From contig JASLCA010000228.1 in NCBI GenBank assembly GCA_030146225.1, positions 1-5,716 of the forward strand: a stretch of DNA of 5,716 nt, read 5' to 3'. The stretch is from Sphingobacterium sp. (GTDB lineage Bacteria; Bacteroidota; Bacteroidia; Sphingobacteriales; Sphingobacteriaceae). Below the pieces are notes generated by a model. The model saw nothing but the letters and a program-made list of their open reading frames with translations, made no database searches and was not told where the DNA came from. The position numbers and the translations under genes are program-made. Of this stretch, positions 1-5,684 are shown one piece after another. The first letter of the stretch is position 1. Each line of letters starts with the position of its first letter.

Positions 1-1
1 A

Positions 2-163
2 TTTGGCTTACCCATTGGCGCTGCTATAGGAATTAGTATAGGGAATCTAGGCCTTTTGGCTGTAGGCTTACCGCTTGGTTTAGGGCTAGGCTATCTCCTT
101 GGCACGTCTATGGATAAGAAAGCCGCAACAGATGGTAGACAGCTCGCTATAACCCTGAAGTAG
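2..163 (+). CDS. Glycine-zipper small membrane protein, C-terminal part only
   Basis: The open frame enters from the left edge and stops at TAG 161-163, leaving 53 residues of the C-terminus. The visible part has two glycine-rich hydrophobic stretches, about residues 1-17 and 19-34 of the fragment, built on a repeated GLPxG pattern (GLPIGAAIGISIG and GLPLGLGLGYLLG). A polar tail with MDKKAATDGRQL follows. Small Gly residues every three to four positions in hydrophobic helices are typical of glycine-zipper membrane proteins, and a tail of the form DKKA...GRQL is one I associate with small Bacteroidota glycine-zipper proteins. It probably sits in the cytoplasmic membrane as a helical hairpin. 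Its function is unknown. The start and the N-terminus lie outside the window. A 255-base gap with its own promoter candidate separates it from the next gene, so it is probably not part of that operon. The frame and stop are seen directly; the family call is by resemblance. Confidence 0.7.
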   Translation, partial: FGLPIGAAIGISIGNLGLLAVGLPLGLGLGYLLGTSMDKKAATDGRQLAITLK

Positions 164-317
164 GAGCTGCTTAATAGAGAGCACATCCCAAGGATTATTA
201 CTTATGATTAGAATCCCTGCAATAAACTTATGGATAACCACATGAAGCGATTAGAGATCCTTAAACACGATTGCATACAAAGGTTAGGGATTATAATCTA
301 AAAATTTTTCAAAAATA

Positions 318-350
318 TTTTGTTTATTTTTGTAAAGCGCTGTATATTAG
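318..350 (+). promoter_or_regulatory. Putative Bacteroidota-type promoter of the peptide/GLPGLI/receptor cluster
   Basis: A TTTG (319-322) in an AT-rich stretch is followed after 20 bases by TATATTAG (343-350), which matches the Bacteroidota -7 consensus TAnnTTTG at all but one defined position. This spacing is within the usual range for the -33/-7 pair. Transcription would start near 355-358, giving a leader of about 60 bases before the ATG at 419. A 6-base palindrome, AGCGCT (336-341), lies between the two elements and could be chance. No ribosome binding site of the Shine-Dalgarno type precedes the ATG; the upstream bases are A/T-rich, as is common in this phylum. This is a pattern match by eye only. 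Confidence 0.5.
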
Positions 351-418
351 TTGTTAAGTATCGCAGTGCTACTGTTAAATGAGCTATCATTTATTAATAA
401 CCAATTTTATAAAACACT

Positions 419-583
419 ATGATTATGATTAAAAAAATAGTTACAGCGGTTTTTTTACTAGGTATAACAACTGCCACATTTGCAAATTCAGAACAACCTT
501 CACATACGAAAGAATCAATAAGATTAAAATCCTGTACCTTAACTGTTGACTGTGGAAACGGAGAGACAGTCATTTGTAGATAA
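419..583 (+). CDS. Small secreted cysteine-containing peptide, 54 residues
   Basis: The frame runs from ATG 419 to TAA 581-583, with an in-frame TAA at 410-412, so the start is 419 or the second ATG at 425 (52 residues). The N-terminus is a clear signal peptide: MIMIKK, then a hydrophobic core at residues 7-18, then small residues ending ATFA at 19-22. The likely cleavage point is after Ala22. The mature chain would be about 32 residues: a polar, Cys-free front and a tail from residue 38 to 54 reading SCTLTVDCGNGETVICR. Its cysteines at 39, 45 and 53 have spacing C-x5-C-x7-C. It is the first gene after the promoter, 39 bases ahead of the GLPGLI gene and probably co-transcribed with it. I do not recognise a named family. 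Possible roles are a secreted peptide ligand or cargo of the downstream receptor, a bacteriocin-like peptide, or an envelope peptide. That it is a real gene is supported by the signal peptide, the compositional contrast between leader and mature part, and the operon position. Its function is inference. Confidence 0.72.
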   Translation: MIMIKKIVTAVFLLGITTATFANSEQPSHTKESIRLKSCTLTVDCGNGETVICR

Positions 584-622
584 CTCATGCTAGCATTGCG
601 TACTTCTTAACTTATTGATGCT

Positions 623-1441
623 ATGAAATATCTAACAACCATACTTTTACCGCTGGTTTTTACTGTTTTTTCATTCGGGCAAACAGCGACATTTTCTTAT
701 TATGCTATTACGAATAGCTCCTTTGAAGGCACACCTGAAGATGAACGTTTTTTGGATGACCTATATGCTGAAGGAACTTTGTTTGTGACTGATGGTTTAT
801 CGCTCTATAGAGAGCATCTTGCAGATTCGATCTTACAAAAAAGGATGGGGGGCGGTGCGGAAGGCATTAGCCGTTCTAAATTGAAAAGTGCACGAAAAGA
901 TCCTATAGGTGCCTTGTATTTAAAAGATTTTACTACAGAAACCTATCGTTCAAGAGTTAAATCCTATGATGGAAATGATTTTGGATTGGTTGAAGAACCC
1001 CTAGAGTCCATGAATTGGGTTGTGACCCAAGAGGAAAAGATGATCGGTAATTATCTCTGCATTAAAGCTAATGTAAATGTTTACGGGAGAACATGGGAGG
1101 CTTGGTTTAGCCCTGAAATCCCTGTTTCTGACGGTCCTTGGAAGCTGTATGGTCTTGCTGGACTGATCGTTGAAGCCAAGGATCTCGAAGGGAAATTTCG
1201 TTTTTTGCTAACAAAGGTGCAAATTCCAGCTACAGTGGAGTCAAAGGCAGAAATGGATCAATTGCGAAAGCAGCTGGCCGGGATGAAGTTCGGCGCTAAA
1301 ACCGACTTTGTTAAAGCGGAGAATAAGAAGAAGGATGAAAGAAAAAGAGCCAGAATTGCTCGTATGACTGCTGCTGCAGGAGAGGATGCGCCTGATGTAG
1401 ATATCAAAATTACCTTTGCGGAAACCATCGAAAAATACTAG
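623..1441 (+). CDS. GLPGLI family envelope protein
   Basis: This 272-residue exported protein of unknown biochemical function belongs to the Bacteroidota-specific GLPGLI family. Residues 1-19 form a signal peptide (MKYLTTILLPLVFTVFSFG) with cleavage probably just before or after Gln20, so it should act in the periplasm or envelope. The diagnostic block spans about residues 131-194: NWVV...EEKMIGNYLCIKA, then GRTWEAWFSPEIPVSDGPW, then YGLAGLIVEA. The signature hexapeptide at 177-182 is GLAGLI, with Ala in place of the usual Pro. Cys146 is the only cysteine and lies in the family's YxCxKA position. The C-terminal part is highly charged, with a Lys/Arg-rich stretch at 231-247 (KAENKKKDERKRARIAR). 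The ATG at 623 is fixed by an in-frame TAA at 608-610 with no alternative start between. It lies 39 bases after the small peptide gene and 27 bases before the outer membrane receptor gene, an arrangement that fits one operon. The family call is firm; the role is not known. Confidence 0.92.
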   Translation: MKYLTTILLPLVFTVFSFGQTATFSYYAITNSSFEGTPEDERFLDDLYAEGTLFVTDGLSLYREHLADSILQKRMGGGAEGISRSKLKSARKDPIGALYLKDFTTETYRSRVKSYDGNDFGLVEEPLESMNWVVTQEEKMIGNYLCIKANVNVYGRTWEAWFSPEIPVSDGPWKLYGLAGLIVEAKDLEGKFRFLLTKVQIPATVESKAEMDQLRKQLAGMKFGAKTDFVKAENKKKDERKRARIARMTAAAGEDAPDVDIKITFAETIEKY

Positions 1442-1468
1442 GCTTTAAATCTTCTACCTGCATAGCTT

Positions 1469-4102
1469 ATGGATATTAGGTATATCATTGCCGTTCTCTT
1501 CTTTTTGATATGGGCAAGTGCTGCTTGCAGTCAAGGACATTATATTCAAGGAACTGTAAGTACGCAAAATGATTCCCTTATGCAAGGCGTAACGGTTATA
1601 GCTAGAACTTGGGGTGAGGCCTCGACCATGCTTGGCTATGGGGTGACAAACTCGGCTGGACAATACCAAATCAGGCTTTCCTCGCTGCCTGTCCCTACAA
1701 AGATTAGGCTTACTTTTTCGGCCTTGGGTTTTCAAACTGTGATTGTCGAGAGCGAAATGCTAGAGAATAAGACTGTGGATGTAGTGTTGTCCGTAAAAGC
1801 TACGTTTATTGATGAAGTTGTCGTTCAAGGGCGTCCTACTGGTTTTAAAGAAAAGGGAGATACTACGCGGTATGCTATCAGTTCCTACATAGACAATACG
1901 GAACGAAATCTCGAAGATTTATTGGCGAAACTTCCTGGAATTGAAGTAAGTGATAAGGGAGTTGTTTCTTTTAAAGGAAAACGAATTGAAAAGGTGTTAA
2001 TAGGAGGTGAAGATTTTTTTTCTTCCAATTACACGGTGCTGACCAAAAATATTGCAGTAGACCTTTTGCAAGGTATTGAAGCAGTAGAGCACTATGATGA
2101 AAGTACGGTGCTTAAAGATTACAGGTCTTCGGACAAGGTTGTGCTAAATCTTAAATTAAAGACTAATAGGCTTTCAAAGCCGATGGGGACGATAGACCTT
2201 TCTGCTGGAAGTGGGCATAGGCATAGTGTGAATTCCTCCTTGTTTTCACTTGCTGAAAAGCTAAAAATAGGCTTCTTTCTGAATAAAAATTCCATAGGAG
2301 AGCAAGCTATTTCTGATATCCGTGTAGAGCAGGAGGATATCGGAGATAAATTACCTCTTTCATTTGAGCTTCCGCAATATTTTGAGTTACCGCAAAGTAG
2401 ATACCTAGCTAATAATGATTTCCTTGGGGCGACGCAAATCAATTATACTTGGAAGCCTGCTTATAAAATTTCATATGCTATTACAGTTGAAAAGGCAAAA
2501 GCAAGAACACATAATGCAGAGAATGTACTGTATCGTTTCTACGATACGTATGAGGATTTTGAATTTAAAAATGACTACAAACATCAATTACGCACTAAAC
2601 GTTTATCGAATAATATAGCCTTGAAGTTAAAATTTAAGGATAAGGCGGAACTGCTTTATGATGGTCTTTTCATGTTTTCAAAAACTGATAGATCCTATAC
2701 TTTAGCACGTTTAGATTTGGATAGATTGATACAGCAAAACAATATCAAAGATGAAACGGCAACAGCACATTATTTGACGTATAACTACAAGTTAAATCAA
2801 AGAAATGCCCTTAGTCTTAATTATAGTTTTCGGTACAAGGAGAGTCCATTTCAAAGGAGAAGTATGGAGCATGCTGCCTCTGCTGTAGCGGCTAAGCAGT
2901 ATCCCGATTTTTTTTCAGGCAATCAATCTTTCAATTATGCAACGAGTCAGTCTGATGTGCATCTACAGCTCTATGGAGTCAATAGCTTCTTGAAGTATGA
3001 ATTAGGTCTAAATGGGCTTGTACAGATGGAGATTTTACAGAATTATCCCCTAAATGATTATGCTGATTTTAGCCTGCAGAATAGGGCTGTAAGTAGTTAT
3101 TTGTCACTTGTTAAGGGCCTTAAGTACGGGGAGCTCGGGATGAAAGGAACCATTCGAAGCGTGTTTTTAAGCATTAAAGATGCAGCCCCTAAGGAAGGAT
3201 TCTTGTTTGTCGAGCCTAAGTTTTGGATGCATTATAATTGGAATAGGAAGTTTAAACTATCAATCGATTATGAATTACTAAATCGTGTTTCTCAGCTTTT
3301 TCAGCTGCAACCACAAAATATTTTTGTTGATTATTTCACGATGCAAAGAGGCATAAATATTATTCATACTGTTCTGAACCATATGGGCACTATAAGGCTG
3401 AGATATGCTGACCAGAATAGACAACTTATTGCTAGCTTATCCGCTACACTGAACTTATCGCAAAACCCTTATGTTAATAAAGTTAGTCTTGTTGGAGAGC
3501 AATTGCTATTAAACGAATTTTATGCTAGTGCTATAAATTTGTATTACCTCAGAAATCAATTGCAGACAGACTATTATTTGTCTTTTATCAAAAGTAATTT
3601 AAGAACGACATTAAGACATTCCAGCATTATGCTGGCCTCCGTTATTGGAGAAGACGACTTGCAGCGGAACAGAATGGAGAATAGCTATGCTGGAATAAAA
3701 TTAAATACGGCTTTCTTGGAAAAACCATATGATTTTGGGGTTGAATGGGGGAAGACTTGGTCCCAACTCCGGGGAACCGCTGCAACATATGGGAAAAATG
3801 CTATGCAGAAAGTTGCGTTTACCGGAATTTTTAAATTGCCTTATAAAAGTACTTTTATTTTAGCAGCCGATAATTATTACCGCAGTACGTATTTGGGCTC
3901 AACTAATGCGACATTTATCGATGCTAGATATGTTTTTCCGCTTAAAAAAGCTGATTGGAAGATTACACTAGCGGTGCGTAATCTTTTAAATGAAAAAGTA
4001 GTAGCTGCTGTTCAAAATACGAATTATATCTTTTCAGAAAGTCTTTTTGAACTCAACAGTGCATATGTTTTATTGTCTCTTCGATTTAATTTAATAAAAT
4101 GA
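1469..4102 (+). CDS. TonB-dependent-receptor-like outer membrane beta-barrel protein with carboxypeptidase-regulatory-like domain
   Basis: This 877-residue outer membrane protein is of the type often found beside GLPGLI genes. Residues 1-20 are a signal peptide (hydrophobic 5-19, ending ASAAC). About 26-110 form a carboxypeptidase-regulatory-like beta-sandwich (GTVSTQNDSLMQGVTV, then SAGQYQI, then LTFSALGFQT). A linker with FIDEVVVQGR (113-122) leads into a plug at about 125-232, containing DTTRY, ERNLEDLLAKLPGIEV, GKRIEKVLIGGEDFF and LTKNIAVDLLQGIEAVEHY. The remainder, about 236-877, is a beta-barrel of alternating aromatic/hydrophobic strands, with NLLNEKVV and a final strand YVLLSLRFNLIK. 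Full length for its kind. The plug implies TonB-driven uptake or gated transport, but no clear TonB box is visible and the substrate is unknown. The only cysteine is Cys20 at the cleavage region; the sequence before it (SAA) is a poor lipobox, so a lipoprotein is possible but less likely. In-frame TAG at 1463-1465 fixes the start. Probably last gene of the operon. Confidence 0.9.
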   Translation: MDIRYIIAVLFFLIWASAACSQGHYIQGTVSTQNDSLMQGVTVIARTWGEASTMLGYGVTNSAGQYQIRLSSLPVPTKIRLTFSALGFQTVIVESEMLENKTVDVVLSVKATFIDEVVVQGRPTGFKEKGDTTRYAISSYIDNTERNLEDLLAKLPGIEVSDKGVVSFKGKRIEKVLIGGEDFFSSNYTVLTKNIAVDLLQGIEAVEHYDESTVLKDYRSSDKVVLNLKLKTNRLSKPMGTIDLSAGSGHRHSVNSSLFSLAEKLKIGFFLNKNSIGEQAISDIRVEQEDIGDKLPLSFELPQYFELPQSRYLANNDFLGATQINYTWKPAYKISYAITVEKAKARTHNAENVLYRFYDTYEDFEFKNDYKHQLRTKRLSNNIALKLKFKDKAELLYDGLFMFSKTDRSYTLARLDLDRLIQQNNIKDETATAHYLTYNYKLNQRNALSLNYSFRYKESPFQRRSMEHAASAVAAKQYPDFFSGNQSFNYATSQSDVHLQLYGVNSFLKYELGLNGLVQMEILQNYPLNDYADFSLQNRAVSSYLSLVKGLKYGELGMKGTIRSVFLSIKDAAPKEGFLFVEPKFWMHYNWNRKFKLSIDYELLNRVSQLFQLQPQNIFVDYFTMQRGINIIHTVLNHMGTIRLRYADQNRQLIASLSATLNLSQNPYVNKVSLVGEQLLLNEFYASAINLYYLRNQLQTDYYLSFIKSNLRTTLRHSSIMLASVIGEDDLQRNRMENSYAGIKLNTAFLEKPYDFGVEWGKTWSQLRGTAATYGKNAMQKVAFTGIFKLPYKSTFILAADNYYRSTYLGSTNATFIDARYVFPLKKADWKITLAVRNLLNEKVVAAVQNTNYIFSESLFELNSAYVLLSLRFNLIK

Positions 4103-4275
4103 TTTGCCCTTTCTTATGTTGTCTTAATCATTGGTTAGGAAGGCCAAGAGGTTGTTTAGCGCATGCATCAGGGTCACAAATATAAAAGCGGTTCGTACCG
4201 TTGAGCGATTTCTAACATAGAGATAGGCCTGTATGGTCAATAATTTGGTAAGAAGGAAGGTCTTAAATAAGAATT

Positions 4276-4309
4276 AAAGCTTAGTTAACATATTGTTAAA
4301 CTAGGCTTT
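4276..4309. repeat. Imperfect inverted repeat overlapping the promoter of the stress protein gene
   Basis: The left arm AAAGCTTAGTTAACA (4276-4290), the spacer TAT and the right arm TGTTAAACTAGGCTTT (4294-4309) are complementary except for one extra A in the right arm and one T-G wobble. The core TTAACA-TAT-TGTTAA is exact. It ends one base before the -7 element, so it covers the region where RNA polymerase would bind. It is followed by ATATCTTTG rather than a T-run, so an operator is a better fit than an intrinsic terminator, though it could also fold at the 3' end of a readthrough transcript. The repeat itself is seen directly; the role is inferred. Confidence 0.55.
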
Positions 4310-4318
4310 ATATCTTTG
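4293..4318 (+). promoter_or_regulatory. Putative promoter of the universal stress protein gene
   Basis: TATCTTTG at 4311-4318 is an exact match to the Bacteroidota -7 consensus TAnnTTTG. The best -33 candidate is TTG at 4293-4295, only 15 bases upstream and thus shorter than usual; otherwise the -33 contact may lie within TTAACA (4285-4290). Transcription would start near 4325, leaving a leader of about 85 bases before the ATG at 4410. No Shine-Dalgarno sequence is present. Confidence 0.55.
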
Positions 4319-4409
4319 GGTATTGACTTGGCGAACGAGTATTAGAGAGGCGCTCAACTACTCCCTTGTCAAAAAGTAGATGCGGATAGGTTTATAAAGA
4401 ATATTAAGT

Positions 4410-5237
4410 ATGAAAGCGATTATTATTACAACCGATTTGTCCAATCCGGCAGCGAATGCAGCCTTATATGGAGCTGCTTTTGCCAACCGTATTGGCGTTC
4501 AAAAAATACTGCTATATTATTCAATTGTGCATACCTATAAGGCTGGAAATACACCCTTGTCTATGGAGATTCAGGCTATGGAAAAGGAGGTCGGGCTTTT
4601 GGCTTTGTCCAAGCTTAAGGATCAAATCCAAGAAATAGTTAATGATCAAGTCAGCATAGTGCCTATAGTTAATGGCTTGCCTTTGCTAGAGGGAATTGAA
4701 GAGCTGATTCATGATTTTAAGGCTCAATTGGTGGTAGTAGGTAGTACGGGAAGAGGCGGTCTTGAACGCTTTATGCTCGGAAGCAACACCATTCAACTTG
4801 CTAACTCCTGCACAGCACCGCTTCTCATCGTGCCTGAAGAGGCCAGATTTAGCATGGTGGAAAGTATTGTATTTGCATCTGATCTTGATGATGTGGATAC
4901 GCACACACCAGTGGCTTTGTTAAGCCTATTGACACTGAAACTCCCTGCTAAACTTTTGGTACTTAATGTATCACTTAAAGGAAAGCGCGTAAGCATAGAT
5001 TCTATTCCTGAACAATACAAAATATATGACTTGCTAGAAGCAATTTCTCCTAGCTATCATTATCCAAAAGGAAGTTCTGTAGCAGGTGAAATTATGGATT
5101 TTGCCAAAGCGAATGATGCCGGTCTAATTATTACTGTGCCGCGTGGAAAGGGTTTCTTCGAAGGCCTGTTTCGCCAAAGTACCACAAAGCAATTAGCCCA
5201 GCAGACGCATATTCCCCTGCTTGTTGTGAAGTCCTGA
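4410..5237 (+). CDS. Tandem-domain universal stress protein (UspA family)
   Basis: This 275-residue cytosolic protein consists of two Usp domains, the usual arrangement for Bacteroidota stress proteins. Domain 1 (about 1-142) opens with MKAIIITTDLSNPAANAALY and ends with the nucleotide-binding loop LVVVGSTGRGG...MLGSNT. This fits G-2x-G-9x-G-S exactly (G111, G114, G124, S125), followed by CTAPLLIVP, so domain 1 should bind ATP. Domain 2 (about 150-275) opens with ESIVFASDLDDVDTHTPVAL and ends with LFRQSTTKQLAQQTHIPLLVVKS. There the glycine loop is replaced by VPRGKGFFEGLFRQS and does not fit the full motif, so ATP binding by domain 2 is doubtful. Usp proteins act in stress endurance, often as dimers; the specific role here is unknown. 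In-frame TAA at 4395-4397 fixes the start. The gene has its own promoter candidate, a palindrome at the promoter and no close partner, so it appears to be a single-gene unit. Confidence 0.93.
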   Translation: MKAIIITTDLSNPAANAALYGAAFANRIGVQKILLYYSIVHTYKAGNTPLSMEIQAMEKEVGLLALSKLKDQIQEIVNDQVSIVPIVNGLPLLEGIEELIHDFKAQLVVVGSTGRGGLERFMLGSNTIQLANSCTAPLLIVPEEARFSMVESIVFASDLDDVDTHTPVALLSLLTLKLPAKLLVLNVSLKGKRVSIDSIPEQYKIYDLLEAISPSYHYPKGSSVAGEIMDFAKANDAGLIITVPRGKGFFEGLFRQSTTKQLAQQTHIPLLVVKS

Positions 5238-5392
5238 TACTATTTAAAGAAGTTTTCTTTTCGGCTGAACTCGGTCTACATTTCTAAACGAGCTGATCCG
5301 TAATTGGGCGTTGGTTTGCTTATTATGTAAGATGGCTTGCGGGTAGGTAAAGCATAGTGCTAAAAGTATGTTCATAGGGCTAATCCACGCTG

Positions 5393-5470
5393 AACAGCCC
5401 TTCATATTAGGTTAATCCAATTAATGCCAGTTATGCTAAGGTTGGTGTTATGTTCCATATGGGCTGTTTT
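5393..5470 (+). repeat. Inverted repeat AACAGCCC / GGGCTGTT with T-tail
   Basis: AACAGCCC (5393-5400) and GGGCTGTT (5461-5468) are exact 8-base complements separated by 60 bases, and the right arm runs into TTTT (5467-5470). Inside the loop, CCAA (5417-5420) can pair with TTGG (5442-5445). This could be the closing stem of a small structured RNA or a loose terminator. The repeat is seen directly; any function is inference. Confidence 0.35.
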
Positions 5471-5490
5471 AATCGATAGCCTAACACACT

Positions 5491-5518
5491 TTTAAAAAGC
5501 GCTTTAAATCGTTTAAAG
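5491..5518. repeat. TTTAAA cluster with nested palindromes
   Basis: TTTAAA occurs three times in 27 bases (5491, 5503 and 5512). Two palindromes overlap here: AAAGCGCTTT (5496-5505) and CTTTAAA-TCG-TTTAAAG (5502-5518), the latter exact over 7 bases per arm. No T-run follows, so this is not a terminator. It may be a protein-binding site. Confidence 0.45.
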
Positions 5519-5530
5519 ACACTTTTCGAA

Positions 5531-5552
5531 TTTGTCCCCCCCTTTGTCCCCC
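5531..5552. repeat. Direct repeat TTTGTCCCCC x2
   Basis: Two exact copies of the 10-mer TTTGTCCCCC (5531-5540 and 5543-5552) are separated by CC, giving a 12-base period. The C-runs stand out sharply against the A/T-rich surroundings. Confidence 0.6.
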
Positions 5553-5567
5553 TCCGTTTATTTGTAT

Positions 5568-5598
5568 TTACACGAATTAATATAATCTTACACGATTA
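5568..5598. repeat. Direct repeat TTACACGA x2, 20-base period
   Basis: TTACACGAATTA (5568-5579) and TTACACGATTA (5588-5598) share TTACACGA exactly, with starts 20 bases apart, about two helical turns. This spacing would place two protein-binding half-sites on the same face of the DNA. TATAAT (5581-5586) lies between the copies. Confidence 0.5.
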
Positions 5599-5656
5599 GT
5601 TGTGATAGTCCAGTTTATACATGGGGTATTAAGTTAATTATTAACGATTATTTTTT

Positions 5657-5684
5657 TGCACGGCAAAAGGTCGTGCAGCTTTTT
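5657..5684 (+). terminator. Terminator-like hairpin near the window end
   Basis: TGCACG (5657-5662) pairs exactly with CGTGCA (5672-5677), and a G-T wobble (5663 with 5671) extends the stem around a loop of CAAAAGG. Five T residues follow at 5680-5684, after GC. This fits a modest intrinsic terminator on the + strand. No gene is visible directly upstream, so it would end either readthrough from the stress protein unit or a small unannotated RNA. It abuts an ATG at 5685. Confidence 0.45.

Larger units (their letters stand above)
4103..4409. other. Intergenic spacer between the receptor operon and the stress protein gene
   Basis: These 307 bases hold no supported gene. A short hairpin, CGGT-TCGT-ACCG (4189-4200), has no following T-run and is not convincing as a terminator. 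No clear intrinsic terminator for the receptor operon is visible. The right-hand part contains the palindrome and promoter listed separately, followed by a leader of about 85 bases. That leader could fold weakly through TTGAC (4323-4327) with GTCAA (4368-4372), enclosing GAGT (4337-4340) with ACTC (4360-4363). Confidence 0.6.

Noticed and set aside
230..301. A 23-residue frame from ATG 230 (or 242) to TAA 299-301 in the spacer before the peptide gene
   Set aside because: Too short, no signal peptide or recognisable pattern, and it lies upstream of the promoter candidate rather than downstream of one.
281..322. TTAG...CTAA and the GATTATAATC palindrome followed by AAAAATTTTT as a terminator for the first gene
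   Set aside because: The stems are short and A/T-only, it is about 120 bases past the stop, and the T-run is brief. It is within what an AT-rich spacer gives by chance.
394..588. 64-residue minus-strand frame over the small peptide gene
   Set aside because: It is antisense to the peptide gene with its signal peptide and shows no protein-family features. It is a reading-frame shadow.
587..596. Palindrome ATGCTAGCAT between the peptide and GLPGLI genes
   Set aside because: It folds only into a 3-base stem with a 4-base loop, has no T-run, and is too short to argue for an attenuator or processing site.
1526..1528. Cys20 of the receptor as a lipoprotein attachment site
   Set aside because: The residues before it (Ser-Ala-Ala) do not make a good lipobox and no lipoprotein export motif follows. 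A normal signal peptidase I site is more likely, though this is not excluded.
1454..2618. Minus-strand and alternate-frame open frames across the receptor gene (around 1454-1735, 2119-2442 and 2415-2618)
   Set aside because: All lie inside the clearly coding receptor frame and have no domain, signal or membrane features of their own.
5246..5260. AAAGAA-GTT-TTCTTT as a terminator after the stress protein gene
   Set aside because: The stem is six mostly A-T pairs and the T-rich part is inside the stem itself, so it is too weak to call.
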